Below are positions 49,370 to 57,962 of a stretch of DNA of 64,000 bases, one piece after another (positions within the stretch are counted from its first letter, which is position 1; each line of letters opens with the position of its first letter). The notes under the pieces were generated by a model that was not told the DNA's origin, made no database searches, and worked only from the letters and a program-made list of their open reading frames with translations. Location: contig NZ_JIAN01000005.1 of the NCBI RefSeq assembly GCF_000688475.1, positions 930,001 through 994,000 on the forward strand, written 5' to 3'. Source of the DNA: Cellulomonas sp. URHE0023. GTDB lineage: Bacteria > Actinomycetota > Actinomycetes > Actinomycetales > Cellulomonadaceae. The translations under genes were made by a program, and so were the position numbers.

Positions 49370-51262
49370 ATGAGCCAGTCAGCCCCCACCATGCGCGGCT
49401 TCTTCAAGGACCAGTCGGTCCGTGAGCACAAGCTCACCAAGGACACGCTCCACCGGATCCTGGAGTTCGCGCGGCCGTACCGCGGCCGCCTCGCGGTCTT
49501 CGTCTGCCTCATCGCGCTCGAGGCCGCTGCCGGCGCCGTCACCCCGCTGCTGTTCAAGAACCTCATCGACAACGGCATCACGCCCGGCAACACCCAGGTC
49601 GTGATCACGATCGCCGTCGCGGTCGCCGGCCTGGCGATCCTGGGCGCGGGGCTGTCCGTCGCCGACCGCTGGGTGTCCGCGCAGGTGGGCGAAGGTCTGA
49701 TCCTCGACCTGCGGACCGCAGTGTTCGACCACGTGCAGCGCATGCCGCTCGCGTTCTTCAGCCGGGCCAAGACCGGCGCACTGGTTCAGCGCCTCAACGG
49801 TGACGTCCTCGGAGCCCAGCAGGCGTTCACCAGCACGCTGCAGAACGTGGTCAGCAACGCGCTCACCATCGTCTTCGTCCTCGCAGCGATGTTCAGCATG
49901 TCGTGGCAGCTGACGCTCCTGAGCCTGGTCCTGCTGCCCGCGTTCGTCCTGCCCGCCCGCTGGTTCGGCAAGAAGATCGCCAAGGTCACCCGCGAGAGCT
50001 ACGAGATCAATGCCGACGCCGCGCAGATCATGAACGAGCGGTTCAACGTCGCCGGTGCGCACCTGGTCAAGATCTTCGGCGACCCCGAGCGGGAGTCGGC
50101 CGCCTACGCCGCCCAGGTCGGCCGCGTCCGCGACATCGGCGTCACGCGCGCGCTGTACTCGACGTGGTTCCGCGTCGGCCTGACCACGCTCGCGTCGGTC
50201 GCGGTGGCGACCGTCTACGGGATCGGCGGCGTCATGGCGATCAACGGCCAGCTCACCGTCGGTGTGGTCGTCGCGCTCACGGCCTACCTCGGACGGCTCT
50301 ACGGTCCGCTCACCTCGATGTCCAACGTCCAGGTCGACGTCATGACCGCGCTCGTCAGCTTCGAGCGCGTGCTCGAGGTGCTCGACCTGGAGCCGACGGT
50401 CGCCGAGAAGGCAGGCGCGAGCGACCTGACGACCGCGGTCGCGACGAACGGCGCGAACGTGACGCTCGACCACGTCGGCTTCCGCTACCCCAGCGCCGAC
50501 GAGATCTCGCTCGCCTCGCTCGAGTCCGTCGCCACCCTCAACCGGGAGGTCCACGGCGACACGCTGACGGACGTGAGCTTCGAGGTACCCGCCGGGCACA
50601 TGGTCGCGCTCGTGGGTCACTCCGGGGCGGGCAAGACGACGCTCTCCCAGCTGGTCACGCGCATGTACGACCCGACGCAGGGTGCGGTCCGCATCGCGGG
50701 CGCCGACCTGCGCGACGTCACGCAGGCCTCCCTGCGCGCCACCGTCGGCGTGGTCAGCCAGGAAGCGCACCTCTTCCACGACTCGATCGCGGAGAACCTG
50801 CGCTACGCACGCCCCGAGGCGTCCGACGAGGACATCCACACCGCCCTGCGGCAGGCCCACATCGCCGACCTCGTGGACAGCCTGCCGGACGGCATCCACA
50901 CCGTCGTCGGCGACCGCGGCTACCGGCTCTCCGGCGGTGAGCGCCAGCGCCTCGCTATCGCGCGCATGCTGCTCAAGGCGCCGGACGTCGTGATCCTCGA
51001 CGAGGCGACGGCCCACCTCGACTCCGAGTCGGAGGCCGCCGTGCAGGCAGCGCTCGACGAGGCACTGTCCGGTCGGACCAGCATCGTCATCGCCCACCGG
51101 CTCTCCACGGTCCGGCAGGCGGACTCGATCGTCGTCCTGGAGCGAGGGCGCGTGATCGACCAGGGCACGCACACCGAGCTCCTGGAACGCGGGGGCGTCT
51201 ACGCCGAGCTCTACCGGACGCAGTTCGCCCCGGCCGCGACCGCCGGTACGGTCGCCGCATGA
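49370..51262 (+). CDS. ABC exporter, fused membrane and ATPase domains
   Basis: 630 aa half-transporter. Six membrane helices (residues about 40-330) and ATPase with Walker A GHSGAGKTT, signature LSGGERQRLAIAR, Walker B VVILDEATA, His loop IAHRLST. Between the two parts is an insertion (ADEISLASLESVATLNREVHGD) in the first strands of the ATPase, known from a multidrug-type subfamily. AAGGAG precedes ATG 49370. First gene of an operon with a VOC and a sigma-like gene (ATGA and GTGA overlaps), likely under the divergent MarR repressor; drug or lipid substrate unknown. Confidence 0.95.
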   Translation: MSQSAPTMRGFFKDQSVREHKLTKDTLHRILEFARPYRGRLAVFVCLIALEAAAGAVTPLLFKNLIDNGITPGNTQVVITIAVAVAGLAILGAGLSVADRWVSAQVGEGLILDLRTAVFDHVQRMPLAFFSRAKTGALVQRLNGDVLGAQQAFTSTLQNVVSNALTIVFVLAAMFSMSWQLTLLSLVLLPAFVLPARWFGKKIAKVTRESYEINADAAQIMNERFNVAGAHLVKIFGDPERESAAYAAQVGRVRDIGVTRALYSTWFRVGLTTLASVAVATVYGIGGVMAINGQLTVGVVVALTAYLGRLYGPLTSMSNVQVDVMTALVSFERVLEVLDLEPTVAEKAGASDLTTAVATNGANVTLDHVGFRYPSADEISLASLESVATLNREVHGDTLTDVSFEVPAGHMVALVGHSGAGKTTLSQLVTRMYDPTQGAVRIAGADLRDVTQASLRATVGVVSQEAHLFHDSIAENLRYARPEASDEDIHTALRQAHIADLVDSLPDGIHTVVGDRGYRLSGGERQRLAIARMLLKAPDVVILDEATAHLDSESEAAVQAALDEALSGRTSIVIAHRLSTVRQADSIVVLERGRVIDQGTHTELLERGGVYAELYRTQFAPAATAGTVAA

Positions 51263-51606
51263 TCGGACGCATCGACGAGGTGGTCCTCGACAGTGCCGAC
51301 CCGCCCGTGCTGGCCGAGTTCTGGGCGCAGGTGCTGGGTGGTGCGGCGGTCGGCCGTGACGACGACTGGTGGTACGTCGACCCGCCCGGCTGGACGCGTG
51401 TCGCGTTCCAGCGGGTGCCCGAGGGCAAGACCGTGAAGAACCGGGTGCACCTCGACGTCGAGGTCGCAGACATCGCGGCCGCCACGATCGAGGCCGAGGC
51501 GCTCGGTGCGGTCCGCCACGGGGAGCTCCACACGGGAACGGCAGGCTCCTTCCAGGTGCTTCTCGACCCCGAGGGCAACGAGTGGTGCGTGGTCAAGCCC
51601 GCGTGA
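51259..51606 (+). CDS. VOC family (glyoxalase-like) protein
   Basis: 115 aa, ATG 51259 overlapping the exporter stop (ATGA). IDEVVLDSADPPVLAEFWAQVLGG, then WWYVDPPGWTRVAFQRVPEGKTVKNRVHLDVEV and LLDPEGNEWCVVKPA: the glyoxalase_6-like pattern with His in HLDV and Glu in GNEWCV as likely metal-site residues. Co-translation with an ABC exporter hints at a role in resistance to, or sequestering of, the exported compound. Confidence 0.88.
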   Translation: MIGRIDEVVLDSADPPVLAEFWAQVLGGAAVGRDDDWWYVDPPGWTRVAFQRVPEGKTVKNRVHLDVEVADIAAATIEAEALGAVRHGELHTGTAGSFQVLLDPEGNEWCVVKPA

Positions 51607-52511
51607 GCACGGACCCCCGCGTCGAGGACGCGTTCGCCCTCCTGTACGCCGAGTCGTACGGCCGCATCGTCCGCTACGCGGCGCGCCGGGGCGCCGGCTC
51701 CGCCGAGGACGTCGCCGAAGGAGTCTTCCGCCTCGCCTGGACGGCTGCGGGCCAGGGCGTCCCGGTGACACTGGGCTGGCTGGTCGGCGCAGCCGACAGC
51801 CTCCTGCCGAGGGTCGACCTCGGGCTGGAGCGCCGCGTGCTGCGGCTCCGGTTCTGGGACAAGCTGAGCGTCACCGAGATCGCGACAGCGACGGGCCTGT
51901 CCCGCACCGCCGTGATCCGGCACCTGAACGCCGCGAGGCGCGTGCCGGGCGAACCGAACCCGACGCCGGAGGTGGAGGCTCCCCTTCCCGAGCGCGCGTG
52001 GGCGGAGCTGCGCAGGCTGGTCCCGCGTGCCGCGGCGAGCCTCGAGAACGCCCCGCCACGACGAAGGCGCCTCAGCACGGCTACCCGCGCGGGCCTGGCG
52101 GTCGTCGCGGTCGCCGTCGTCACGATGATCGCGCTGGCGCCGAGGATGGCCCCGCCCCAGTTCGACGGCGTCCTCGACTTCCCGTTCTACACGTCGACCG
52201 CCATGCTCGAGGGCGCCTCCGACACCATCGTGCGCGGCACCCTCCAGAGCCTCGAGGACGGGACCGGCACCGTCGACGTCACAGCGACCGCGAAGGGCTC
52301 GTCGGCGGGCTCCTTCACCTACGACGACCGCACCGACGCACCGACCAGCGCGCTCGTCGTCGGCGACGAGTACGTCTTCCTGCTCGCTGACGGCGCCCTG
52401 GTGAACAGTGCCCAAGGCTTCTACAGGGTGCAGGACGGCACGGCGGTCCCGATGACGACGAACGCGGTCCAGCTGTCCGCAGCGACCCTGGATGCGCTCG
52501 GCCTGGAGTAG
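51603..52511 (+). CDS. Sigma-factor-like protein fused to a membrane anchor and outer domain
   Basis: 302 aa from GTG 51603 (GTGA overlap). Residues 1-65 look like a shortened ECF sigma-2 (AFALLYAESYGRIVRYAARRG...AEDVAEGVFRLAWTA), followed almost at once by sigma-4 (LERRVLRLRFWDKLSVTEIATATGLSRTAVIRHLNAARR). After a Pro/Arg-rich linker comes one membrane helix (AGLAVVAVAVVTMIALAP, about 160-178) and an extracytoplasmic domain of 120 residues with beta-type sequence (FDGVLDFPFYTSTAM; YVFLLADGALV). A sigma factor tethered to the membrane; could instead be a degenerate regulator. Confidence 0.7.
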   Translation: MSTDPRVEDAFALLYAESYGRIVRYAARRGAGSAEDVAEGVFRLAWTAAGQGVPVTLGWLVGAADSLLPRVDLGLERRVLRLRFWDKLSVTEIATATGLSRTAVIRHLNAARRVPGEPNPTPEVEAPLPERAWAELRRLVPRAAASLENAPPRRRRLSTATRAGLAVVAVAVVTMIALAPRMAPPQFDGVLDFPFYTSTAMLEGASDTIVRGTLQSLEDGTGTVDVTATAKGSSAGSFTYDDRTDAPTSALVVGDEYVFLLADGALVNSAQGFYRVQDGTAVPMTTNAVQLSAATLDALGLE

Positions 52512-52531
52512 CGGAGGGGGTTGCCGAGCCG

Positions 52532-53371
52532 ATGCGCCTCGACCACGATCGAGCCGTGACCTTCTGGATCTGCCGCACCTGCGGCGTGGAGCACTCCGAG
52601 CGACCCGACGTGTGCGCGATCTGCGCCGACGAGCGCCAGTGGGTCCCCGCGTCGGGCCAGGCGTGGGCCACGCTCGAGGAACTCGCCGACGAGGGGTACG
52701 CGGCGCACCTCACCACACTGGAACCCGACCTCTACGCCGTCACGAGCACCCCGAACGCGGGGATCGGCCAGCAGTCCAAGCTGGTCCGGACGCCCGACGG
52801 CAGCGTCCTGTGGGACCCGATCGGCTTCCTCGACGAGCCGGTCGTGCAGCAGATCTTGGCCCTCGGACCCGTCGTCGCGATCGTCGCGAGCCACCCGCAC
52901 ATGTACGGCGTGCAGGTCGAGTGGAGCCGCCGCCTGGGCAACCCACGGGTCCTGGTCGCCGAGTCGGACGTGCACTGGCTGGGCCGCCCCGACCCGGTGG
53001 TCGAGACGTGGAAGGGGACGCTCGAGCTGACGCCCGGGCTCACCCTCAGCCAGCCGGGCGGGCACTTCCCCGGAAGCGCGGTCCTGCACTGGGCCGCGGG
53101 CGCCGAAGGTCGTGGCGTCCTGCTCGCCGGGGACACCGTCTTCGCGAACCCGGACCGCAGGTCGGTGGCCTTCATGCGCAGCTACCCCAACCACCTCCCG
53201 CTGTCGGCCGCGGTGGCCGAGCGGGTCGCCGCGCACCTCGAGGAGCTCGCGTTCGACCGTCTCTACGGCAACTTCGCGAACGTCATCGACCGCGACGCCC
53301 GAGCCGTCGTCCGGCGCTCAGCCGACCGGCACATCGCCTGGGTCCGCGGCGACCACGACGACCTCACCTAG
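52532..53371 (+). CDS. MBL-fold protein with N-terminal rubredoxin-like zinc ribbon
   Basis: 279 aa from ATG 52532 (GTG 52556 possible). ICRTCGVEHSERPDVCAICADERQW is a four-Cys zinc ribbon; the rest is a metallo-beta-lactamase fold with ASHPHMYGVQ, GGHFPGSAVLHW and LLAGDTVFANPDR, and RGDHDDL at the end. The canonical HxHxDH is altered to SHPHMYG, so two of the usual metal ligands are missing; hydrolytic activity is uncertain. It shares CTAG with the next gene for both stop codons. Confidence 0.85.
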   Translation: MRLDHDRAVTFWICRTCGVEHSERPDVCAICADERQWVPASGQAWATLEELADEGYAAHLTTLEPDLYAVTSTPNAGIGQQSKLVRTPDGSVLWDPIGFLDEPVVQQILALGPVVAIVASHPHMYGVQVEWSRRLGNPRVLVAESDVHWLGRPDPVVETWKGTLELTPGLTLSQPGGHFPGSAVLHWAAGAEGRGVLLAGDTVFANPDRRSVAFMRSYPNHLPLSAAVAERVAAHLEELAFDRLYGNFANVIDRDARAVVRRSADRHIAWVRGDHDDLT

Positions 53372-53715
53372 CTCCGGTCGACGGCCGCGACGCGCTCGAG
53401 GTACGACGAGTAGATCTCCCGGAGCGTCGTCGCGTACTCGACGTACCACTCGGTCAGCAGCCGGTCCGAGTCCTTGACGGCTTCCAGACGAAGGCTGATG
53501 GCCCGTTCGTGCAGCGCGGAGAGCTCGGCCGGGACTCCGATCGGATCGGGTCGCACGAGACCGTGCCGCACGAACGGCAGGACCATGTCGGCAACCCACA
53601 GGTCCGCGAGCACGAGGTCCGCCTTGAACTCGTCGTACGCGGGCTTGTCGCTCCCGGGCGGGAACGCCGTCTCCCACCACCGGTCGACCGCACCCTCGAA
53701 CTGCTCAGCAACCAT
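53368..53715 (-). CDS. Hypothetical protein, 115 aa
   Basis: From ATG 53715 (or GTG 53718), with AGGTGG upstream and a TAGATT -10-like box at about 53754-53759. All-helical acidic protein: FEGAVDRWWETAFPPGSDKPAYDEFKADLVLADLWVADMVLPFVRHGLV, then SALHERAISLRLEAV. No motif recognised. Codon use fits the surroundings. Convergent with, and overlapping by CTAG, the MBL-fold gene. Confidence 0.6.
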   Translation of the reverse strand: MVAEQFEGAVDRWWETAFPPGSDKPAYDEFKADLVLADLWVADMVLPFVRHGLVRPDPIGVPAELSALHERAISLRLEAVKDSDRLLTEWYVEYATTLREIYSSYLERVAAVDRS

Positions 53716-53815
53716 CACCACCTGCGTGTCCCTTCGTCGCGACCTGCGAAGGAATCTAGGCCACGAGCAGCGGCCGTCGGACCACCAGGTCGACGTGGAC
53801 CAGCACCGCCGAGTC

Positions 53816-54940
53816 TCAGACGTCCTCGGGGTCGACCAGGAAGTCGGCCTCGTCGGCGATCTCGCCGCCGGTCGCCGCATGGACCGCTCGGGCCAGCGCC
53901 TGCACCTGCGGGGCCGCCCTGCTGCGTGCGACACGGTGCTCGAACGACGGCTTCTCCGCCTCGAGCTCCTCGACGAAGCGCGGCTCCCAGTGCACGCGGT
54001 ACGCCACCACCCCACGAGTGGTCCACGGCAGGCCGCGAAGCAGGGGCGGCAGCTCCGTCTCGGCGGCCGCCTCGATCGACAGCATCCCGTCGTGCTCGAG
54101 GTCGACGAGCACCCCGAAGGCCTCGGCAGGCGGCGGTGCGGCCATCATCAGCTCGTCGTACGCGGCCGACTCGTCCATCAGCCGTTGCCGCTCGACCGGG
54201 TCGGTCACGCCGTACTTCTCCAGGGCGTCGTGCAGTCCGGAACCGCCGGCCTCGGTCACCCACGCGGGCCGCTTGCCCGCGTCGCGGCCCACGCCGGGCA
54301 GCGGACCGTCCCACGTGCCCGTGGACTCGCTCAGCCGGGCACGCTGGTGCACCCGTTGCACCACGGCCAGGGCCTGTTCCGGTTCCAGCCACCGGTCCGA
54401 GTAGACGGTCAGGTCGATCGCGCCGTCGACGTCCGGGGTCAGGACGATGCCGTTGTCACCGATCCGCACCGCGCCCCCGAGCCGGCGCGCCACGGCGACG
54501 AGCCACTGCAGCACCCGCTCCTCCTCGCGCACCGGCATGGCGTCGGGGAACGCGCGCTTGAGGCCGTCGCGGTCGCCGCCCGGGTACGGCTTGCGGCCGC
54601 GCTCGCGTGGGGCGGAGACGACGTACGCGTACGTCGACCAGGACGGCAGTCCCAGGCTGGCCGCGTCCTCTGCCTCGACCGCGTACGGACCCGTCGCGGT
54701 GGAGAGCCGGGCGATGCGGAGCACGCGGGCCGGGACCATGCTGGCGTTCACCGCTCGGATGCCCAGGGCCGCCGTCATCGGGCCCATGATCCCGCGCGGC
54801 TGCGGGAGCTCGCTCTCCTCCCAGCGCGCCTGCGGGAACCGGCTGACCGCCAGCACCTCGACCTCGTCGTCCCCCACGTCCTCGGGGAGCACGAGCAGGT
54901 GCTGGTTCTTCAGCCCTCTGGGCAGCCGGGGTGCGCTCAT
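53816..54940 (-). CDS. Conserved hypothetical protein downstream of dcd
   Basis: 374 aa from ATG 54940, which shares one base with the dcd stop (TGATG), so it is co-translated with dCTP deaminase. No known domain recognised. It has HLLVLPEDVGDDEVEVLAVSRFPQARW near the start and a middle part rich in beta-type sequence (VRIGDNGIVLTPDVDGAIDLTVYSDRWLEPEQAL), without signal peptide or membrane helix, and a C-terminal acidic end (DEADFLVDPEDV). Coupling to nucleotide metabolism is only positional. Confidence 0.7.
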   Translation of the reverse strand: MSAPRLPRGLKNQHLLVLPEDVGDDEVEVLAVSRFPQARWEESELPQPRGIMGPMTAALGIRAVNASMVPARVLRIARLSTATGPYAVEAEDAASLGLPSWSTYAYVVSAPRERGRKPYPGGDRDGLKRAFPDAMPVREEERVLQWLVAVARRLGGAVRIGDNGIVLTPDVDGAIDLTVYSDRWLEPEQALAVVQRVHQRARLSESTGTWDGPLPGVGRDAGKRPAWVTEAGGSGLHDALEKYGVTDPVERQRLMDESAAYDELMMAAPPPAEAFGVLVDLEHDGMLSIEAAAETELPPLLRGLPWTTRGVVAYRVHWEPRFVEELEAEKPSFEHRVARSRAAPQVQALARAVHAATGGEIADEADFLVDPEDV

Positions 54941-55515
54941 CAGACCTCCGTACGGTGGAAGTTCTGCCAGGACCGCGACGCCGTCGGGCCGCGCTGGCCC
55001 TGGTAGCGCGAGCCGTACTGCGACGAGCCGTACGGGTGCTCGGACGCCGAGGACAGCCGGAAGAAGCACATCTGGCCGATCTTCATGCCGGGCCACAGCA
55101 GGATCGGCAGCGTCGCGACGTTGGACAGCTCGAGCGTCACGTGACCGGAGAAGCCGGGGTCGATGAACCCCGCCGTCGAGTGGGTGAGCAGCCCCAGCCG
55201 GCCGAGCGACGACTTGCCCTCGAGCCGTGCGGCGACGTCGTCGGGGAGCGTCACCGCCTCGTACGTGGACCCGAGGACGAACTCGCCAGGGTGCAGGACG
55301 AACGACTCGCCCGCGTCCACCTCGACCAGCCGTGTGAGCTCGGGCTGGTCCTGCGACGGGTCGATGACCGGGTACTTGTGGTTGTCGAACAGCCGGAAGA
55401 ACCTGTCGAGGCGCACGTCGATGCTCGACGGCTGGAGCATGGACGCGTCGTAGGGCTCGAGAGCCACACGGCCCGACTCGAGCTCGGCCCTGATGTCACG
55501 GTCGGAGAGCAGCAC
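54940..55515 (-). CDS. dcd: dCTP deaminase
   Basis: 191 aa from GTG 55515 (leaderless-type promoter TACCGT, 6 nt). Deaminates dCTP to dUTP for thymidylate synthesis; actinobacterial forms are often bifunctional and hydrolyse dUTP as well. [71 protein letters not shown] (with the catalytic Glu in LEL) and the C-terminal [21 protein letters not shown] lid are all conserved. Confidence 0.97.
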   Translation of the reverse strand: MLLSDRDIRAELESGRVALEPYDASMLQPSSIDVRLDRFFRLFDNHKYPVIDPSQDQPELTRLVEVDAGESFVLHPGEFVLGSTYEAVTLPDDVAARLEGKSSLGRLGLLTHSTAGFIDPGFSGHVTLELSNVATLPILLWPGMKIGQMCFFRLSSASEHPYGSSQYGSRYQGQRGPTASRSWQNFHRTEV

Positions 55516-55521
55516 GGGGCC

Positions 55522-55527
55522 ACGGTA
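55522..55527 (-). promoter_or_regulatory. -10 element TACCGT of dcd
   Basis: TACCGT on the minus strand, six bases before GTG 55515. Same layout as at 43375. Confidence 0.5.
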
Positions 55528-55537
55528 GTCGGTGTTG

Positions 55538-56185
55538 CTAGGCCAGATCTGCGTCGTGGACGAGCAGGGCCACCTGCGTCCGGTTCTCCAGCCCGAGCTT
55601 GAGCAGGACGCTGGACACGTGGCTCTTCACGGTGGCCACCGACAGGTACAGCTCACGCCCGATGTCCGCGTTGCTGGCGCCCCGGCTGATCGCCACGACG
55701 ACGTCCCGTTCGCGCTCGGTGAGCGCGTTGAGCCGCTCGCGCGCCGCGAGGCGGCTGTCCCCCGTGCGGGCACTGGTGTCCATCAGGCGACGCGCGACCC
55801 GAGGGCTGAGGACTGGCTCGCCGGCTGCGGCCGCCAGCACCGCCTCGACGATGCGCCCCGGCTCCGTGTCCTTGAGCAGGTAGCCGCTCGCCCCCGCGCG
55901 CATCGCGGCCTCGACCTCGTCGGCCGTGTCGAAGGTCGTGAGCACGACGACCGCGGGCGGGTCGTGCCGCGCCCTGACCGTCGTCGTGGCAGCGATCCCG
56001 TCGGTGCCCGGCATCCGCAGGTCCATGAGCACCACGTCGACGGGGTGCGCGTCGAGCAGCGCGGACACCTGCGCCCCGTCGGCGGCCTCCCCGACGACCA
56101 CGATCCCGCTCGCGCCGTCGAGCATGAGCGTCAGCCCGGCACGTACGAGGGCGTCGTCGTCGACGACGAGCACCCGGGTGGTCAC
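55538..56185 (-). CDS. Response regulator, NarL/LuxR family
   Basis: 215 aa from GTG 56185 (GTGA overlap with the kinase stop). Receiver with D10-D11 pocket, phosphoacceptor Asp55 (VLMDLRMPG), VVLTTFD and LLKDTEP; HTH at about 150-205 ([25 protein letters not shown]...[14 protein letters not shown]). Works with the kinase encoded just upstream. Targets unknown; the divergent membrane-protein gene at 57473 is a candidate by position. Confidence 0.95.
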   Translation of the reverse strand: MTTRVLVVDDDALVRAGLTLMLDGASGIVVVGEAADGAQVSALLDAHPVDVVLMDLRMPGTDGIAATTTVRARHDPPAVVVLTTFDTADEVEAAMRAGASGYLLKDTEPGRIVEAVLAAAAGEPVLSPRVARRLMDTSARTGDSRLAARERLNALTERERDVVVAISRGASNADIGRELYLSVATVKSHVSSVLLKLGLENRTQVALLVHDADLA

Positions 56186-57306
56186 GACTCCCACGGTAGC
56201 CACGCCTCGAGCCGGAACCCGTCACCGGACGGTGCGGCGTGCACGCGTCCGCCGAGCAGCTCCACCCGCTCGGCCAGCCCGATCAGCCCGGTGCCCGTGC
56301 CGTTGGGCTCCCCCTTGCCGCCTGCGGAGTTGGCGACGACGACCCGGACGCCGTCCTCGGCCCGCACCTGCACGGTGACCGCCGACCCCGGGGCGTGCCG
56401 GCGTGCGTTGGTCAGCCCTTCCTGGCACGCCCGGTACACGGCCAGGTCCAGCGCGGTCGGCAGCTCCAGGGCTGCCGCGTCCAGCGTCACGTCGACCCCG
56501 GCCACCCGCGTCTCGTCGACGAGGCGGGCCACGTCCGCGAGACCCGGCGTCGGCCGCAGGTCGTCAGGAGAGGTGCGCAGGACGCCGATCACGGTCCGGA
56601 GCTCCTCGAGGGCCTCGCTGGCGTTGGCCCGGACCACCCCGGCGGCGCGTGCCACCTGCTCCTTGGAGAGATCCGTGCGGTACTCGAGCGCACCGGCGGT
56701 CGTCGCGACGAGGGTCAACCGGTGCGCGAGGGTGTCGTGCATCTCCCGCGCGATCCGCGTCCGCTCGGCCGTCCGTGCCTCCTCGACGCGACGCTCCTGG
56801 TCGCGCTCCGCCCGCCGCGCCCGCTCGCGCAGGGAGTCCATGAGCTCCGCCTGGGTGCGCCAGAGCGCACCCCAGCCGAGCAGCGCGGCATGCACCGCAA
56901 GGTCACCGAGGAGCCACCACTGCAGCGGCACGCCCACACCGCCGGGCCACCAGAGCGCCCGCACCGCGGTGCCGAGGGCGCCGAGGCCGGCCACCCAGAG
57001 CGTCGTGCTCAGCCGGTGCCGCCGCGCCGCGGCGAGCGTCGTCGTGTACGACGCGGGACCGGCGACAGGGCTGAGCGCCGACAGTGCGGCGGTCACGACC
57101 GCCGCGCGGATCGGCCGGCGACCGACCAGGAAGAACCCGGCGAGCGACGCGGTCGCGATGAGGGGCAGCGACCACCCGGGCAGCGGGTTCTCGGGGTCGT
57201 GCCAGCCGGCCCAGACGGTGATCGAGACCAGCACGCAGAGGACGCCGGTGAGGGCGGAGCGGGTCTGGCGGTACCAGGGTCCGGGGGCGCATTCGTCGGT
57301 GGTCAT
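56182..57306 (-). CDS. Sensor histidine kinase, NarL-type (HisKA_3)
   Basis: 374 aa from ATG 57306. Four or so membrane helices in the first 130 residues with no large outer domain, then a helix rich in Arg/Glu (LRERARRAERDQERRVEEARTAE), phosphoacceptor His190 in IAREMHDTLAHRLTLVA, and the ATPase domain with YRACQEGLTNARRHAPG and GTGLIGLAERVELLGG. DesK-like intramembrane sensing is plausible. Leaderless-type -10 TACGCT at 57313-57318. Confidence 0.94.
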   Translation of the reverse strand: MTTDECAPGPWYRQTRSALTGVLCVLVSITVWAGWHDPENPLPGWSLPLIATASLAGFFLVGRRPIRAAVVTAALSALSPVAGPASYTTTLAAARRHRLSTTLWVAGLGALGTAVRALWWPGGVGVPLQWWLLGDLAVHAALLGWGALWRTQAELMDSLRERARRAERDQERRVEEARTAERTRIAREMHDTLAHRLTLVATTAGALEYRTDLSKEQVARAAGVVRANASEALEELRTVIGVLRTSPDDLRPTPGLADVARLVDETRVAGVDVTLDAAALELPTALDLAVYRACQEGLTNARRHAPGSAVTVQVRAEDGVRVVVANSAGGKGEPNGTGTGLIGLAERVELLGGRVHAAPSGDGFRLEAWLPWES

Positions 57307-57312
57307 GCGGCG

Positions 57313-57318
57313 AGCGTA
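57313..57318 (-). promoter_or_regulatory. -10 element TACGCT of the second two-component operon
   Basis: TACGCT on the minus strand, six bases before ATG 57306. Confidence 0.45.
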
Positions 57319-57472
57319 GGAACGGTCGTCGGCGGCGCGATACCTACTGAAGTCGGGGGTCGGGCACCCGATCGGCGGAACGCTCCTGGCCGTCGGCGGG
57401 ACGCGCCCGGCCGCGGTGGCGCGGGAACGTTCCTGGGTCCTCACCACGACCGTCACGCACAAGGAGCACACC

Positions 57473-57862
57473 ATGACCACCGCTACCGTCCCCACGACCG
57501 CTCGCCGCGTCCCCGCCTGGGCCGTCGTCGTCGCCGCCCCGATCGCGCCGCTCGCCGTGTGGGCGCTCGCCCACCTGGCGTTCGACGTCGCCCTGGAGGC
57601 CGGCGACCCGGCGATCACCGTCGGCCCGGCCAGCATCGTCGCCGTGTCCGTGCTCGTCGCGCTCGCAGCGTGGGGTGTCCGCAGCCTGTTCTTCCGTGGC
57701 CACCGGACCGGGTGGTTCCTCACCTGCGGCGTGGCCCTGCTGGTCTCGCTCGTCGGCCCCCTGGGAGCGACCACGCCGGCGGCGATGCTCTGCCTGGCGC
57801 TGATGCACGTGACGGTCGCGGCGACCGTCACCCTGGGGCTGGCACCGCGACGAGTGGCCTGA
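57473..57862 (+). CDS. DUF6069-like small membrane protein
   Basis: 129 aa with four membrane helices: AWAVVVAAPIAPLAVWALAHLAF, GPASIVAVSVLVALAAWGV, GWFLTCGVALLVSLVGPLG and AAMLCLALMHVTVAATVTLGL, with conserved Asp/Gly between the first two. AAGGAG precedes ATG 57473. Divergent from the two-component operon and closed by a very strong hairpin; could be its target. Confidence 0.75.
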   Translation: MTTATVPTTARRVPAWAVVVAAPIAPLAVWALAHLAFDVALEAGDPAITVGPASIVAVSVLVALAAWGVRSLFFRGHRTGWFLTCGVALLVSLVGPLGATTPAAMLCLALMHVTVAATVTLGLAPRRVA

Positions 57863-57905
57863 ACGGGTCCGCCCGCGAGCGCGCACGGGTCCACCCTGCG
57901 GCGGG

Positions 57906-57948
57906 GGCCGGTCCCACCCGGGAGGGGTCTGCCCGGGTGGGACCGGCC
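57906..57948. terminator. Perfect 17-bp inverted-repeat hairpin
   Basis: GGCCGGTCCCACCCGGG (57906-57922), loop of 9 nt, CCCGGGTGGGACCGGCC (57932-57948). The strongest hairpin of the window, without U-tract. It ends 14 bp before the start codon of the next gene, so it is both terminator of the upstream gene and leader or promoter region of the downstream one. Confidence 0.8.
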
Positions 57949-57962
57949 GCGAGCATGGGGGC

